Source: Cupriavidus sp. EM10 (lineage in GTDB: Bacteria > Pseudomonadota > Gammaproteobacteria > Burkholderiales > Burkholderiaceae). Taken from it: a DNA stretch of 64,000 nucleotides. The notes beneath the pieces are model-generated. The model was not told where the DNA came from and ran no database searches. It worked only from the letters and a program-made list of their open reading frames with translations. Position numbers and translations under genes: made by a program. The stretch covers positions 1,178,001-1,242,000 of the forward strand of contig NZ_CP076061.1 of assembly GCF_018729255.1 (NCBI RefSeq), read 5' to 3'. The stretch's first letter is position 1. Each line of letters starts with the position of its first letter. Below are positions 1 through 10,070 of the stretch, one piece after another.

Positions 1-502
1 ATGCCGCGCGCCGCCATCGGGGCAATCGACAGGGCCTGGGCGCCGACGAACGTGCCATCGGCTGCGCTGCCAGAGCCCACCGAGAAGCCGTTGTAGCCCA
101 CCGTTTCGGCATGGCCGTCGCCATCGGCATCGAACAGGCAGTTCACATGGCCCAGCGCATCCCACTGCGTCGAGTACTGCGGCGACAGCGTGACGTGGTC
201 GTCGCTGATCACATCGGTGGCGCCCGGCACATCGCCGGCCATCGGCCGGTTGAACACGCGCTGGCCGTCCTTTTCCGACGGATGCAACACGGGCGGGCGT
301 CGGCGCGGATTCAGCACGCCGGCGCGCGGCACGTCGAGCGGCAGGCTGAGCGAGAACGTCAGCCCCTCGCGCACCTCGCGCACGGCGGCCAGCACCTGCG
401 CGGGCCGATCAGGTTGAGCCGGCCCAGCTGGTCGTCGGGGCCGAAATCGCCCCAGTTGGATCCTTCGGGGCGGTGCGTCCAGCGCGGGTTCGTCGCCATC
501 AT
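1..502 (-). CDS. Cyclase-family (kynurenine formamidase-like) metal-dependent hydrolase, C-terminus outside window
   Basis: The reading frame starts at 502 (MMATNPRWTHRPEGSNWGDF) and runs off the window edge. Segments such as STQWDALGHV resemble the metal-binding region of the long-form cyclase family (Pfam Cyclase), whose members hydrolyse amide or lactone-type bonds. The ATG overlaps the stop of the upstream CoA transferase as ATGA, so the two are probably translationally coupled. One base appears missing near 402: the frame changes just after LNLIGP and continues as QVLAAVREVREG. With the Bug receptor and CoA transferase upstream, a role in breakdown of a carboxylic acid substrate is likely, but the substrate cannot be read from the sequence. 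Confidence 0.7.
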
Positions 503-1748
503 TGGTCCTTGGTCGCGTTGCTGGCGTTGCTGGCGTCAATCACTACGCCAGCCGCCTGCAGCGCGGCGATGCGTGCGTCGTCCAGCCCGGCCGCGCGCAG
601 CGCCTCCACCGAATGCTCGCCCAGCGCCGGGGCCGCGCGCCGGAAGGCGCCCGGCGTGCCGCCCAGCCGCGGCGAGATGTTGTGGACCGGGATCTGCCCC
701 ATCTCGGCGTCGGGAATCTCCACCACGATGTCCCGCGCCTGGAAATGCGGGTCCTGCTCGATATCGGAGATGTCGTAGATCGGGCCAATCGTCACGCCGG
801 CCTTGTCGAAGAACGCCACGCAATCCGGCTGGTTCATCGTCCCCAGGAATTCGCCGATGATGCCGTCCAGCAGCGCGGCGTGCTTCACGCGCTCGGCGTT
901 GATGGCAAAGCGCGGATCGGTGATCAGCTCGGGCCGCCCGATGGCGCGGAACAGCCGCTCGGTCATGGCCTGCGTCGACGCCGACAGGCACACCCATTTG
1001 CCATCGGCGGTCTGGTAGGCATTGCGCGGCGCGCTGTTGGTCGACCGGCTGCCCGTGCGCGGCTTGACCTTGCCGGTCAGCCGGTAATTGGCCGCCTGCG
1101 CGCCCAGGATGGCGAAGATCGGGTCCAGCAGCGGCAGGTCGATCACCTGGCCCACGCCGCCGCGCATTTCCACGTTGCGCACGGCGCTGAGCACGCCGAT
1201 GGCGCCGTACAGGCCGGCCGTCATGTCGCCCAGGTAGATCGGCGGCAGCACCGGCTCGCGGTCGGCAAAGCCGTTCATCGACGCAAACCCCGACATGCCT
1301 TCGACCAGCGTGCCGAAGCCGGGGCGATGCGAATACGGGCCGTCCTGGCCCCAGCCCGATACACGCACGATCACCAGCCGGGGTTGCGCGCCATCAGCAC
1401 GTCGGGGCCCAGGCCCATGGTCTCCAGCGTGCCGGGCTTGAAGCTTTCCACGAACACATCGGCATGGGCCACGAGGTCCAGGATCACGTCGATGGCGCCC
1501 TCGGCCCGGAAGTTCAGGCACAGGCTGCGCTTGTTGCGGCAGTACGCCTTCCACGCGGTGGGCACGTCCTTGACCTTCCAGTCGCGCAGCGTGTCGCCGC
1601 TGGCGGGCTCCACCTTGAGCACGTCGGCGCCCAGGTCGGCCAGCGCCATCGTCAGCGTGTTGCCCGCCACCAGGCGGGAGAGATCGAGGATGCGGATGCC
1701 GTCGAGCGGTCCGGTGGCGTCGGGCGCCAGCGCTTGCTGCCTGAACAT
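499..1748 (-). CDS. CaiB/BaiF-family (class III) CoA transferase
   Basis: About 416 residues, a normal size for the family. The N-terminus (GPLDGIRILDLSRLVAG, then ADLGADVLKVEP) is the typical family III CoA-transferase opening, and the aspartate used as catalytic nucleophile is expected around the GDMTAGLYGAIGVL segment. The frame breaks near 1381 between ARNP and RLVIVRVSGWGQ, explained by one lost G. It moves CoA between an acyl-CoA and a free acid. It lies 16 bp downstream of a Bug receptor gene and overlaps the following cyclase by 4 bp, so the three form one operon for uptake, activation and hydrolysis of an unidentified organic acid. Confidence 0.85.
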
Positions 1749-1764
1749 GGGAAGACTCTGTGGA

Positions 1765-2759
1765 TTATTCGGCGGTGATATTGCGGGCCTTGGCCACCTG
1801 CTTCCAGCGCGCGCTGTCGCGGCGGATATGCTCGGCGAACTGGGGCGCGGTCATCGCGGACGGCTCGGCGCCTTCGCGCGAGAAGATCTCGCGCATTTCC
1901 GGCGTGGCGATGATGTCGCGGATCTCGGCGTTGAGCTTGTCCACCAGCGGCTGCGGGTGCCGGCCGGCGCAAAGACGCCCCACCAGAGCTCGGCGGAGTA
2001 GTTCGGCACGGTCTCGGCCACCGACGGCCACTGCGGCGCAAAGCGCGAGCGCGACGGCGAGGTCACGCCCAGCGCGCGCACCTTGCCGCCCTTCACCTGC
2101 GTGGCCACCGACGGAAAGCTGGCAATCACGAACTGCACCTGCCCGGCGATCAGGTCCGTCAGCGCGTTCGAGATGCCCTTGTAGGGCACGTGCGTGAATT
2201 CGATGCCGGCGTCGCCGGCCAGCAGTTCGCTGGACATCTGGTTGATCGATCCGATGCCGGCCGACCCGTAGTTGATCGCGCCCTTGTCCTTTTTGGCGGC
2301 GGCCACCAGGTCGGCCACGGTCTTGTACGGCGACTTGTCGGACACGGCCAGCACCATCGGCCCGCTGGCCAGCATCGCCACGGGGGCAAAGCTCTTGTTC
2401 ACGTCGTAGCTGGTCTTGGGCTGGACGGCGGCGTTGGCGGTCAGCGTGGAAGACGTGACCAGCAGCGTGGCGCCGTCGGGCGCGGCGCGCGCCACGAACT
2501 CGGCACCAATGGCGCCGCCGGCACCGGGCTTGTTGTCGACGATGGCCGTCACGCCAAGCTTCTTCGACAGCTTTTCGCTGACCAGGCGCGCGAACACGTC
2601 ATTGCTGCCGCTGGGCGGGAACGGCACGACCATGCGGATGGTCTTCGGGATCGCCACGTCCGCCGCGTGCGCGGATGGCAGCGCGCCGAAAGACAGCGCG
2701 GCGGTGGAAAGGGCCAGAAAGGCGGTGGCGCGGGTGCGCAGGCGCGGACGATGCGGCAT
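1765..2759 (-). CDS. Bug/TctC-family periplasmic solute-binding protein
   Basis: About 331 residues. An N-terminal signal peptide ends near SAHA, followed by IRMVVPFPPSGSNDVFARLV, the hallmark opening of tripartite tricarboxylate receptor (Bug) proteins. VDNKPGAGGAIGAE and YKGISNALTDLIAGQVQ are further family blocks. The frame breaks near 1957 (GVFAPAGT to PQPLVDKLNAEI) from loss of one G. Bug proteins bind carboxylates in the periplasm; the permease partners are not in this window, as is usual for these expanded families. It is first in an operon with the CoA transferase and cyclase and is divergent from a LysR gene, which probably regulates it. Confidence 0.88.
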
Positions 2760-2885
2760 CACGACGTTGTCTCCAGATATTGTGCTGTGCGGCACCTGTT
2801 GGGTCGGCACCGTCTGGCAAGCATCGTAGCCATGCCGCCGATTGAGATAAAGTGACGTTTTTAAACCTACTGGTGAGAAAAACTC

Positions 2886-3759
2886 ATGAAGGTCGAGTGC
2901 TTCCAGACGCTGGCGGCGGTGCTGCGCAGTGGCAGCTTTGCCGGGGCGGCGGCCGAGATGAGCCTGTCGCCCAGCGCCGTCAGCCTGCAGATGAAGCAGC
3001 TTGAGTCGTACTTCGGCCAGCCGCTGTTCGACCGCTCCGCGCTGCAGGTCCGGCCCACGGCGTTCGCGCTCGAAGTCAGCGCCACGCTGGACGGCGCGAT
3101 CCACGCGATGGAATCGCTGCGGCGCCGCTCCGCGCCCGTGGTGGAAGGCAAGGTCACGCTGGGCATCATCGAGCCGATGCAGGTGACGCTGCTGCCGCCG
3201 TTCACGGCGCTGGTGCGCGAGCGCTATCCCAACCTGGATGTGCGGCTGGAACGCGGCCGCTCCACGGGCCTGGTCGATGCGCTGCGCTCGGGCACCATCG
3301 ACGCCGCCGTGGTGGCCCAGCCCGAGTCGGGGGCGTCCACGCGCGTGCGCTGGGCCCCGCTGTTCCGCGAACCCTGCGTGCTGGTGGCGCCGCGTGAATC
3401 GGGCGCCCGCACCGTCAAGGCGCTGTTCAAGGCCTACGAGTGGATTCGCTTCGATACGACGACGATTGCCGGCTCGGTGGCGGCCGATTTCGTGCGCCGC
3501 ACGGCGCCCGACGCGCGCTCACGCATCGAACTGCTGTCGATCCCGGCCATCGTCGCGATGGCCTCGCGCGGGCTGGGGTGTCGGTGCTGCCCAGCCCGAC
3601 TCCTATCTGCTTGAGGCTTTTCCGGTACGCGTGATGACGCTGGGCGATGCGCCGCCATCGCGCCAGATCTCGTTCGTGTCCCGCGCGGCGCCGGCCGAAG
3701 ACCGCGTCATCGCCGCGCTGCTCGACACGCTGCGCAGCGCCGCTTCCGGAAAAGTCTGA
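2886..3759 (+). CDS. LysR-family transcriptional regulator
   Basis: About 291 residues. The N-terminal winged helix is clear (FQTLAAVLRSGSFAGAAAEM, then SPSAVSLQMKQLESYFGQPL), followed by a LysR substrate domain from about residue 88. Two single-base losses near 3577 and 3591 shift the frame twice in RGLGVSVLP; the true C-terminus reads SYLLEAFPVRVM to AASGKV. It is divergent from the Bug receptor operon with a 126 bp shared promoter region. By family habit it senses the pathway substrate or an intermediate and controls that operon as well as its own gene. Confidence 0.87.
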
Positions 3760-3908
3760 GTGCCGCGGCAGGCCGGGGCCGCGTCGCCACTTAAATCGTT
3801 TCGCGAGGCGATCTGAGTCCTTTCGCGTGATACCCCTGCGGCGAGTGCGTTGCTGCATACTGGGTTGCAAGTGGCCCCGGCCACGCTTCGATCGGAAAGG
3901 TGATCCCA

Positions 3909-4962
3909 GTGAACAAGACGCAGATCCTCAAAGCCATCGCAGGTGTGGCCCTTGCCGGTGCCGGCGTGGCCCATGCCCAGAACAAGCCCGCCAGCGACGG
4001 GGCCGCCGAAGGCGCCACGGTGCCGGTGACGGCCACCAACTTCGTGCGGGCCGAATCGGACACGTACTTCGCCAGCCTGGCCAAGGCGGGCGGTGTCGGC
4101 AAGATGCTGCACCGGCGCGAACCGTCGTCGATCGATCACCAGACGGTGATCCGGCTGAACCGTGACACGCTCTACTCGTCGGCCGTGTTCGATCTCGATG
4201 CCGGCCCGGTCACCATCGCCATGCCGGACCCCGGCAAGCGCTTCATGTCGCTGCAGGTCATCAACCAGGACCACTACGTGCCAGCCGTGCACTATGGCGC
4301 CGGGCGCCATGTGCTGACGCGCGAGAACGTCGGCACGCGCTACGCGGTCGTCGGCATCCGCACGCTGGTGGATCCGGCCAGCCAGGAAGACATCCGCCAG
4401 GTGCATGCATTGCAGGACGCCATCCAGATCAGCCAGAAGGCGCCGGGGTCGCTGCAGTTGCCGAACTGGGACCCGGTCAGCCAGAAGAAGGTGCGCGACG
4501 CGATCCTGGTGCTGCAGTCGACGCTGCCCGACTTCCGGGGCGCGTTCGGCAAGAAGGGCGAGGTCGACCCGATCCGCACCTGCTGGGCACCGCCGCCGCG
4601 TGGGTGGCAACCCGGACAAGGACGCGATGTACCTGAACGTGACCCCGCCGAAGAACGACGGCAAGACGGTCTACCGCCTGCACGTGAAGGATGTGCCGGT
4701 GGACGGCTTCTGGTCGGTCAGCGTCTACAACGCCAAGGGCTACTTCGAGAAGAACCCGGCCGGCGCCTATACGCTGAACAATCTCACGGCCAAGAAAGCG
4801 GCGGACGGCAGCATCCAGATCCAGTTTGGCGGCTGCGACGCCAACACCGCCAACTGCCTGCCGATCGTCGATGGCTGGAACTACACGGTGCGCATGTACC
4901 GCCCGCATCGCGAAGTGCTGAGCGGCAAGTACCAGTTTCCGGCGCCCGAGCCGGTGAACTGA
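3909..4962 (+). CDS. Exported DUF1254/DUF1214-type protein
   Basis: About 351 residues. I chose the GTG at 3909 because GGAAAGG sits 8 bp upstream and the product then opens with a clean signal peptide (MNKTQILKAIAGVALAGAGV, then AHA). The body has the DUF1254 block (VIRLNRDTLYSSAVFDLDAG) and a C-terminal DUF1214 block (DGFWSVSVYNAKGYFEKN). Two lost bases, near 4575 and 4602, break the frame between GEVDPI and GGNPDKDAMYLNV. Members are secreted or periplasmic proteins of unknown activity. A strong terminator follows, so it is probably a single-gene unit. Confidence 0.8.
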
Positions 4963-4994
4963 GGGCGTACCCGCTTACCGGACAGCAAGACGAA

Positions 4995-5020
4995 GGGGCG
5001 TGCCAGGCACGCCCCTTTTT
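4995..5020 (+). terminator. Rho-independent terminator after the DUF1254 gene
   Basis: A perfect 10 bp stem (GGGGCGTGCC / GGCACGCCCC) with a one-base loop is followed by five T, 32 bp after the stop codon. It separates this gene from the convergent ferritin-like gene. Confidence 0.9.
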
Positions 5021-5046
5021 CATGGGGATGCGGTGTCAGTGCATCC

Positions 5047-5609
5047 TCAATGCTTCTGATTCTTGTCTTCGTCCGGGTGCGACGAGAGCAGGTCGAGCAT
5101 CTCGTCGGCGTGCTCTTCCTCCACGGCCAGGATGCTCTCCATCAGCCGGCGCGAAGTGGGGTCCTTCTCGCCGATGTACTGGATGATCTCGCGGTAGGTA
5201 TCGATGGCGATCCGCTCGGCCACCAGGTTTTCCTTGATCATGTCGGCAAGCGAGGTGCCTTCCACATACTCGGCGTGGCTGCGCGACGCCAGGCCGTCGG
5301 GCGACAGGTCCGGCTCGCCACCAAGTTGCACGATCCGCTCGGCGATCTGGTCGGCGTGGCCTTGCTCCTCGTTCGAGTGCGCCAGGAATTCATCGGCCAC
5401 GCTCTTCGAATTCGGCCCTTGGCCATGAAATAGTGGCGGCGATAGCGCAGCGTGCACACGATCTCCGTGGCCAGCGCCTCGTTCAGCAGCTTGATCACGG
5501 TGTCGCGCTCGGCATCGTACCCAGCGGTCACCGCGCCGTCGTCGATGTGTTGGCGGGCACGCTCGCGAATGGTCTTGATGTCCGTCAGGAACGGTTGCTT
5601 GTTAGACAT
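5047..5609 (-). CDS. Ferritin-like (Dps/bacterioferritin-type) protein
   Basis: About 187 residues with the four-helix ferritin-like pattern of metal ligands: LLNEALATEIVCTLRYRRHY, NEEQGHADQI, LVAERIAIDTYREII and VEEEHADEML. The paired E and ExxH residues form a di-iron site in this fold. One G is missing near 5416 (YFMAKG to PNSKSVADEF). The likely role is iron storage or protection from oxidative damage in the cytoplasm; there is no signal peptide. It stands alone on the minus strand, convergent with the DUF1254 gene. Confidence 0.82.
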
Positions 5610-5929
5610 GGGGACTCCTTCGTCATCGTTCGAATGGTCCCGCTCCCGCTGCGTGCAGGGGCGGACTTTCTGGCTGCAGGCAAAAACGGTGCCACTGCCG
5701 CAAGCCCGGCCAATCCGTCGCCCGGTGCGGCGCGCGCGTGTGCTTTTTACAAAAGCGGGGCGGTGAAGCTTGCAATGGGCCGCGCCCGCTGTGGCGCCTC
5801 ACACCAAGGGCTTATGCCCCTACCGCAAGGCCTGACTTGCCCGCGATCGTGGAACCGCGTAGTGTGACGCTTTGCGTACATCTGCAACAAATTGCAGAGT
5901 CCGGAACCTCACTCGCACGGAGAATCTCC
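5610..5929. other. Intergenic region with a small dyad
   Basis: 320 bp between divergent genes with no credible coding sequence. A hexamer dyad, CTGCAA-CAAA-TTGCAG (5882-5897), lies 33 bp before the start of the metallo-beta-lactamase gene and could be an operator. Nothing else stands out. Confidence 0.4.
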
Positions 5930-6999
5930 ATGGAAATGCGCCTGCCCCGCGCCCCGTTTTCTTGTCTGTCTTCCCGTCTGTCTTCCCGTCTGTCTTCCCG
6001 TCTGTCTTCCCGTCTTTCGGCCTCGCTCACCGCTGCCGCGGTGGCGGCCACCATGGCGATTGCCATGCCGCTCACGGCCAGCCCGGCCCATGCCGCCCCG
6101 CCCGCACAGCAGAAAACGCAGGTGCCCGGCTACTACCGCATGATGGTGGGCCAGCTCGAAGTCACCGCGCTGTACGACGGCTACATCGACCTGGACCCCA
6201 AGGTGATGAAGTACACCAGCGCGCGCGAGGTGCAGAGCCTGCTGGCGCGCATGTTCGTGGCGTCGACGCCGGGCATGCAGACGGCGGTCAACGCCTACCT
6301 GGTCAACACCGGCACGCACCTGGTTCTGGTGGATACCGGCGCCGCCGCGTGCTTCGGCCCGACGCTGGGCGGCATCCTGCAGAACCTGCGTGCGTCGGGC
6401 TACACCCCGGAGCAGGTGGATACGGTGCTGCTGACCCACCTGCACGGCGACCACGCCTGCGGCCTTACCGCCGACGGCAAGCCCGTGTTCCCGAACGCCA
6501 CCGTGTACGCCGACAAGGCCGATGCCGACTACTGGCTCAGCGAGTCGGTGGCCGCCGCCGCGTCCGAAGCGGCCCGGCCGCTCTTCGAGATGGCGCGTGG
6601 CGCCGTGGCGCCGTACCAGGCCGCCAACCACTTCCGCACCTTCGACGCCACGGCCGGCGAAGCGCCGATCCCGGGTGTACGCGCGGTACCACGCGCGGCC
6701 ACACGCCGGGCCATACCGGCTACCTGTTCGCGTCGGGCCAGGACAACCTGCTGCTGTGGGGCGACATCGTCCACAGCCACGCCACGCAGTTCCGCCGTCC
6801 GAACATCGCCATCGAGTTCGACGTGGACAGCCGCCAGGCCGTGCTGACCCGCCAGCGCGTGCTGGCCGATGCTGCCAAGGGCAAGCTGTGGGTAGGCGGC
6901 GCGCACCTGCCTTTCCCGGGGCTGGGCCACGTGCGGCGCGACCAGGTGGGCTATACGTGGGTGCCGGTGGAATTCGGCCCGATCCGCAGCGATCGCTGA
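5930..6999 (+). CDS. Secreted metallo-beta-lactamase-fold hydrolase with SSRL repeats in its leader
   Basis: About 356 residues. The metal site signature THLHGDHACG, with VDTGAAA before it and HTPGHTGYLF and WGDIVHSH after, gives the full set of MBL-fold ligands. The family resembles MBL-fold hydrolases with a quorum-quenching lactonase-like architecture; the substrate is unknown. The leader is unusual: residues 14-29 are four copies of SSRL, followed by a hydrophobic stretch ending SPAHAAP, probably a signal peptide. The frame breaks near 6690 from one lost base before TRGHTPGH. A second in-frame ATG at 5936 is an alternative start. Confidence 0.82.
5969..6016 (+). repeat. 12-bp tandem repeat (x4) inside a signal-peptide region
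   Basis: The unit TCTTCCCGTCTG occurs three times exactly, then once with a final T. Its length of 12 keeps frame, so copy-number change would lengthen or shorten the positively charged n-region of the leader by SSRL units. Confidence 0.95.
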
Positions 7000-7073
7000 T
7001 ATCGGCCGCCACCCCTGTCGGCCGGCGCGTCGGCGTGCGAACATGGCGTCTTCGCCCCGATGTCCGCCCGCCG

Positions 7074-7985
7074 ATGATTACCCGCCCGCCGCTTCACTGG
7101 TTCCGGATGCTGTTCGTGCTGCGGGGGTCGGTCCTGACCAGGATTGCCCCGCAGCTCCTTGCGATCACGCTGTTCGCGGTCGTCATCACGTTTTTCCACG
7201 GGCGCATCGGCGAGTGGAAGGTGTCGCTGAACTTCGTGCCGTTCTCGCTGATCGGCCTGACCTTGGCCATCTTCCTCGGCTTTCGCAACAGCACCAGCTA
7301 TGCGCGCTTCTGGGAAGGCCGCACGCTCTGGGGCAGCGTGCTCAACGAATCGCGCTCGCTGACCCGCCAGGCGCTGACGCTGGTCGCTGACCAGCACGAT
7401 GCCCGGCGGCTGGCGTACCTGCTGTGTGCATTCGTCCACGCCCTGCGGCACCAGTTGCGCGGCACCGACGCGTGGCCCGACGTGGCCCCGTTCCTCGACG
7501 AGTCCGATGCCGCGCGGCTCCGGGCGGCAAAGTTCAAGCCCGCGATTGCGCTGCTGATGGCTGGCGAATGGGTGGGCGAGCGCTTGCGGCGCGGGCAGCT
7601 GGCGCCGGCGCTGGCCCAGCCGATGGAGATGTCGCTGAACCAGCTCGGCACCGCGCTGGGCGGCTGCGAGCGGCTGGCCGGCACGCCCATTCCGTTCACG
7701 TACTCGGTCATCATCCACCGCTGCATCTATCTCTATTGCGTGCTGCTGCCGTTCGGGCTGCTCGACTCGATCGGCCTGATGACGCCGCTTATCGTCTGCT
7801 TTATCGGCTACACGTTCTTCGCGCTCGAAGCGCTGAGCGCGGAAATCGAGGAACCGTTCGGCGAGGAACCCAACGACCTGGCCCTGACGGCCATGTCCTT
7901 CATGATCGAATCGACGGTGCTGGAGATGATCGGCGAGGCGCCCAAGAGCACCGCGCCGTCGGCGCACGACTTCATCCAGGTCTGA
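7074..7985 (+). CDS. Bestrophin-family (UPF0187) membrane protein
   Basis: 303 residues, intact. The N-terminal block (WFRMLFVLRGSVLTRIAPQL), FLGFRNSTSYARFWEGR and the C-terminal IEEPFGEEPNDLAL are characteristic of bacterial bestrophin homologues (YneE type). There are about four hydrophobic segments. Bacterial members form pentameric ion channels in the inner membrane, cation-selective in the one studied structurally. The start at 7074 is the first ATG giving the conserved N-terminus. No partner gene is apparent. Confidence 0.88.
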   Translation: MITRPPLHWFRMLFVLRGSVLTRIAPQLLAITLFAVVITFFHGRIGEWKVSLNFVPFSLIGLTLAIFLGFRNSTSYARFWEGRTLWGSVLNESRSLTRQALTLVADQHDARRLAYLLCAFVHALRHQLRGTDAWPDVAPFLDESDAARLRAAKFKPAIALLMAGEWVGERLRRGQLAPALAQPMEMSLNQLGTALGGCERLAGTPIPFTYSVIIHRCIYLYCVLLPFGLLDSIGLMTPLIVCFIGYTFFALEALSAEIEEPFGEEPNDLALTAMSFMIESTVLEMIGEAPKSTAPSAHDFIQV

Positions 7986-8004
7986 CGGCGCGCCGTCCCC
8001 GTAG

Positions 8005-8636
8005 TTACTTCGGCCGCTTTACCGCGCGCACCTTGCCGCTGGCGCCGCCGCCGCAGTAGAAGCGGTCGGCGCCATCGGATTCCAGGCCCGATACGCCCAC
8101 GCCGGCCGGCATCTCCACGGCTTCCAGCACCTTGCCCGATTGCGGGTCGATATGGCGCAGTTCGCTCTGGTCGTTCTCCACGTGCCGTGCCAGAGCTGGC
8201 CATCGACCCAGGTCACGCCGGTGACGAAGCGGCTCGACTCGATGGTGCGCCGAATCGCGCCGGTATCGGGATCGATCTCGTGGATCTTGCGGTCGCGGTA
8301 CTGGCCCACCCAGAGCGACCCTTCGGCCCAGGCCAGGCCCGAGTCGTTGCCGTTGCCCGGCGCCGGAATGGTGCCCACCACCGCGCCCGTCTGCGGGTCG
8401 ATCTTCTGGATCTGACGCTCGGCGATCTGGAACAGGTGGCGGCCGTCGAACGCCGTGCCGGCGTGGGCCTGCACGCCGATGGCCTTGCCGGTCTTGCCGC
8501 TGGCCGGGTCCAGCGACAGCAGCTTGTCGCCCGCGGCAAACCAGACCTGCTTGCCGTCGTAGGTCAGGCCGTGGACATGATCGACACCCGGAAAGGGACC
8601 GTACTCCTGGACAATCTCTGCGGCGATTCGCTTCAT
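8005..8636 (-). CDS. YVTN/NHL-type beta-propeller protein (glutamine cyclotransferase-like or Vgb-like)
   Basis: About 210 residues with repeated blades of the form VWFAAGDKLLSLDPASGK, IQKIDPQTGAVVG, IHEIDPDTGAIRR. There is no signal peptide. One G is missing near 8177 (QLWHGTW to ENDQSELRHIDP), and the real end is GGGASGKVRAVKRPK. The start has a good AGGAAA ribosome-binding site. Annotations for relatives vary between glutamine cyclotransferase and virginiamycin B lyase-like; no catalytic residue set is secure here. It is 47 bp downstream of the TPR/HTH gene on the same strand, so the two are probably co-transcribed. Confidence 0.7.
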
Positions 8637-8683
8637 GATGGTTTCCTTTCGGCGTTCAACGTTTGGTGAATCTGGAAACCATG

Positions 8684-9904
8684 CTACGCGCCGGGCAGCG
8701 GCGCGGGGAGTAACAAGGCCGTCGCGAATCCGGCAGCTGGCGGCGTCATCCACCGGCGCGCCCGGCCGCCGCCCACCGGCTGGACCTTGCCCGCGTCGGC
8801 CAGCGTATCGAGCGCACGCTGCACCGTGCGCTGGCTGGTCCCGAGCGCCAGGGCCAGGGCCGAGCTCGACCACGATTCGCCGTCGGCCAGGCAGGCCAGC
8901 ACGGCCGCATGCGCGTGCTCAACGGGCTGCGCCATCACCACGACTTCGCCGCCGGCAACCGGTGCCAGCGCAAAGCCTTGCGGCGTTGCGTGCAGACCCG
9001 CCAGCCCATCCAGCGCCTTGCGCAGCCGGCCGATTTCCACGCGCAGGCGTGCGCGGTGCGTGTCGTCGGGATGGCGCATGCGGAAGGCCGTGGCGATCAG
9101 CGCGTCGCGTGGGACATCGCCGGGCCACGCCTGCGCCAGCGCGCGGGCCAGTGCGAACAGCACCGGGCGCCGCGCCAGCGGCACGACCACACCGCGCTGG
9201 CGCACGGTCATGCGGCAGGCATCGACGATCAAGGCATCGGACGCCAGCCAGGCCTCCACCGCATCGAGCCGCAGCGGCTGTTCGTGGCCCCGCGCCAGCA
9301 GACGTGCCACCGGCGCACGCAGCGTCTGCAGCGCGCCGTCGACTTCGGCCATCAACGCCGGAATGCCGGCCTGCCGCGCCGCGATGCCAGCCCGCGCCAA
9401 CGCGTCGCGCGCCGGGGAGAAGCACACGCGGCGCATGGCGATGCCGGCCGCCACGAGTTCGTGCGCGGCGCGCAGCGCAGGCGGCAGCGGAGCAGGGTCA
9501 ATGGTGGCAAGGGCGCGCTCGGCGTCGTCGAGCTGGCCGGTAATCAGATGGTGCCGCGCGATCAGGTAGCGTGCGTGCGCGGCGTTGATGGTGTCGCCAT
9601 GCGTGTCGAGCACCTGCCGGGCCGTTTCCAGTGCCCTGGCCGGCCAGCCAAGGTCGCGCGACACCAGCGCGATCTCGGCCTCGGCGACGATGCAGCGCGC
9701 ACGCGCGATGCTTTCCCGGGGACCAAAGGCCCGCGCCGCGCCGCGCAGCAGCGCGCGCGCGCGCGGAAAATCGCCCAGCTGCGACATGGCGATGCCGCGC
9801 AGTGCCAGCGCGGGCGCGTCATCGCGCAGGGCAATGCGGTTCAGCGCGCCGAGCGGGTCGCCGGCAGCCAGCGCCTGTGCCGCCGCCGTGATCAGTGAAT
9901 CCAT
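8684..9904 (-). CDS. TPR-like regulator with C-terminal helix-turn-helix
   Basis: 406 residues from the ATG at 9904 (MDSLITAAAQALAAGD); an in-frame ATG at 9934 is possible. The N-terminal half is built of alanine-rich helical repeats resembling TPRs. A BTAD/OmpR-like segment (HRARLRVEIGRLRKALDGLA) and a C-terminal HTH (LALALGTSQRTVQRALDTLA) follow. It is probably a transcription regulator of the adjacent beta-propeller gene. The ligand is unknown. Confidence 0.65.
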   Translation of the reverse strand: MDSLITAAAQALAAGDPLGALNRIALRDDAPALALRGIAMSQLGDFPRARALLRGAARAFGPRESIARARCIVAEAEIALVSRDLGWPARALETARQVLDTHGDTINAAHARYLIARHHLITGQLDDAERALATIDPAPLPPALRAAHELVAAGIAMRRVCFSPARDALARAGIAARQAGIPALMAEVDGALQTLRAPVARLLARGHEQPLRLDAVEAWLASDALIVDACRMTVRQRGVVVPLARRPVLFALARALAQAWPGDVPRDALIATAFRMRHPDDTHRARLRVEIGRLRKALDGLAGLHATPQGFALAPVAGGEVVVMAQPVEHAHAAVLACLADGESWSSSALALALGTSQRTVQRALDTLADAGKVQPVGGGRARRWMTPPAAGFATALLLPAPLPGA

Positions 9905-10070
9905 AAAAATCCCGCCAGACCGGTTGCTCCCCATGCCGGGAGCCAGCGCCTAATCTAGCACATGGTTTTGCTGTAGATGGGCGCCGGGATGGGTCATCGG
10001 GCGGCCTGGCGGCAGCGGTGTTATCGTGGCGCCTGATTCCGCCCATGGCCGCCGTCCGGGCCACTCGTCC

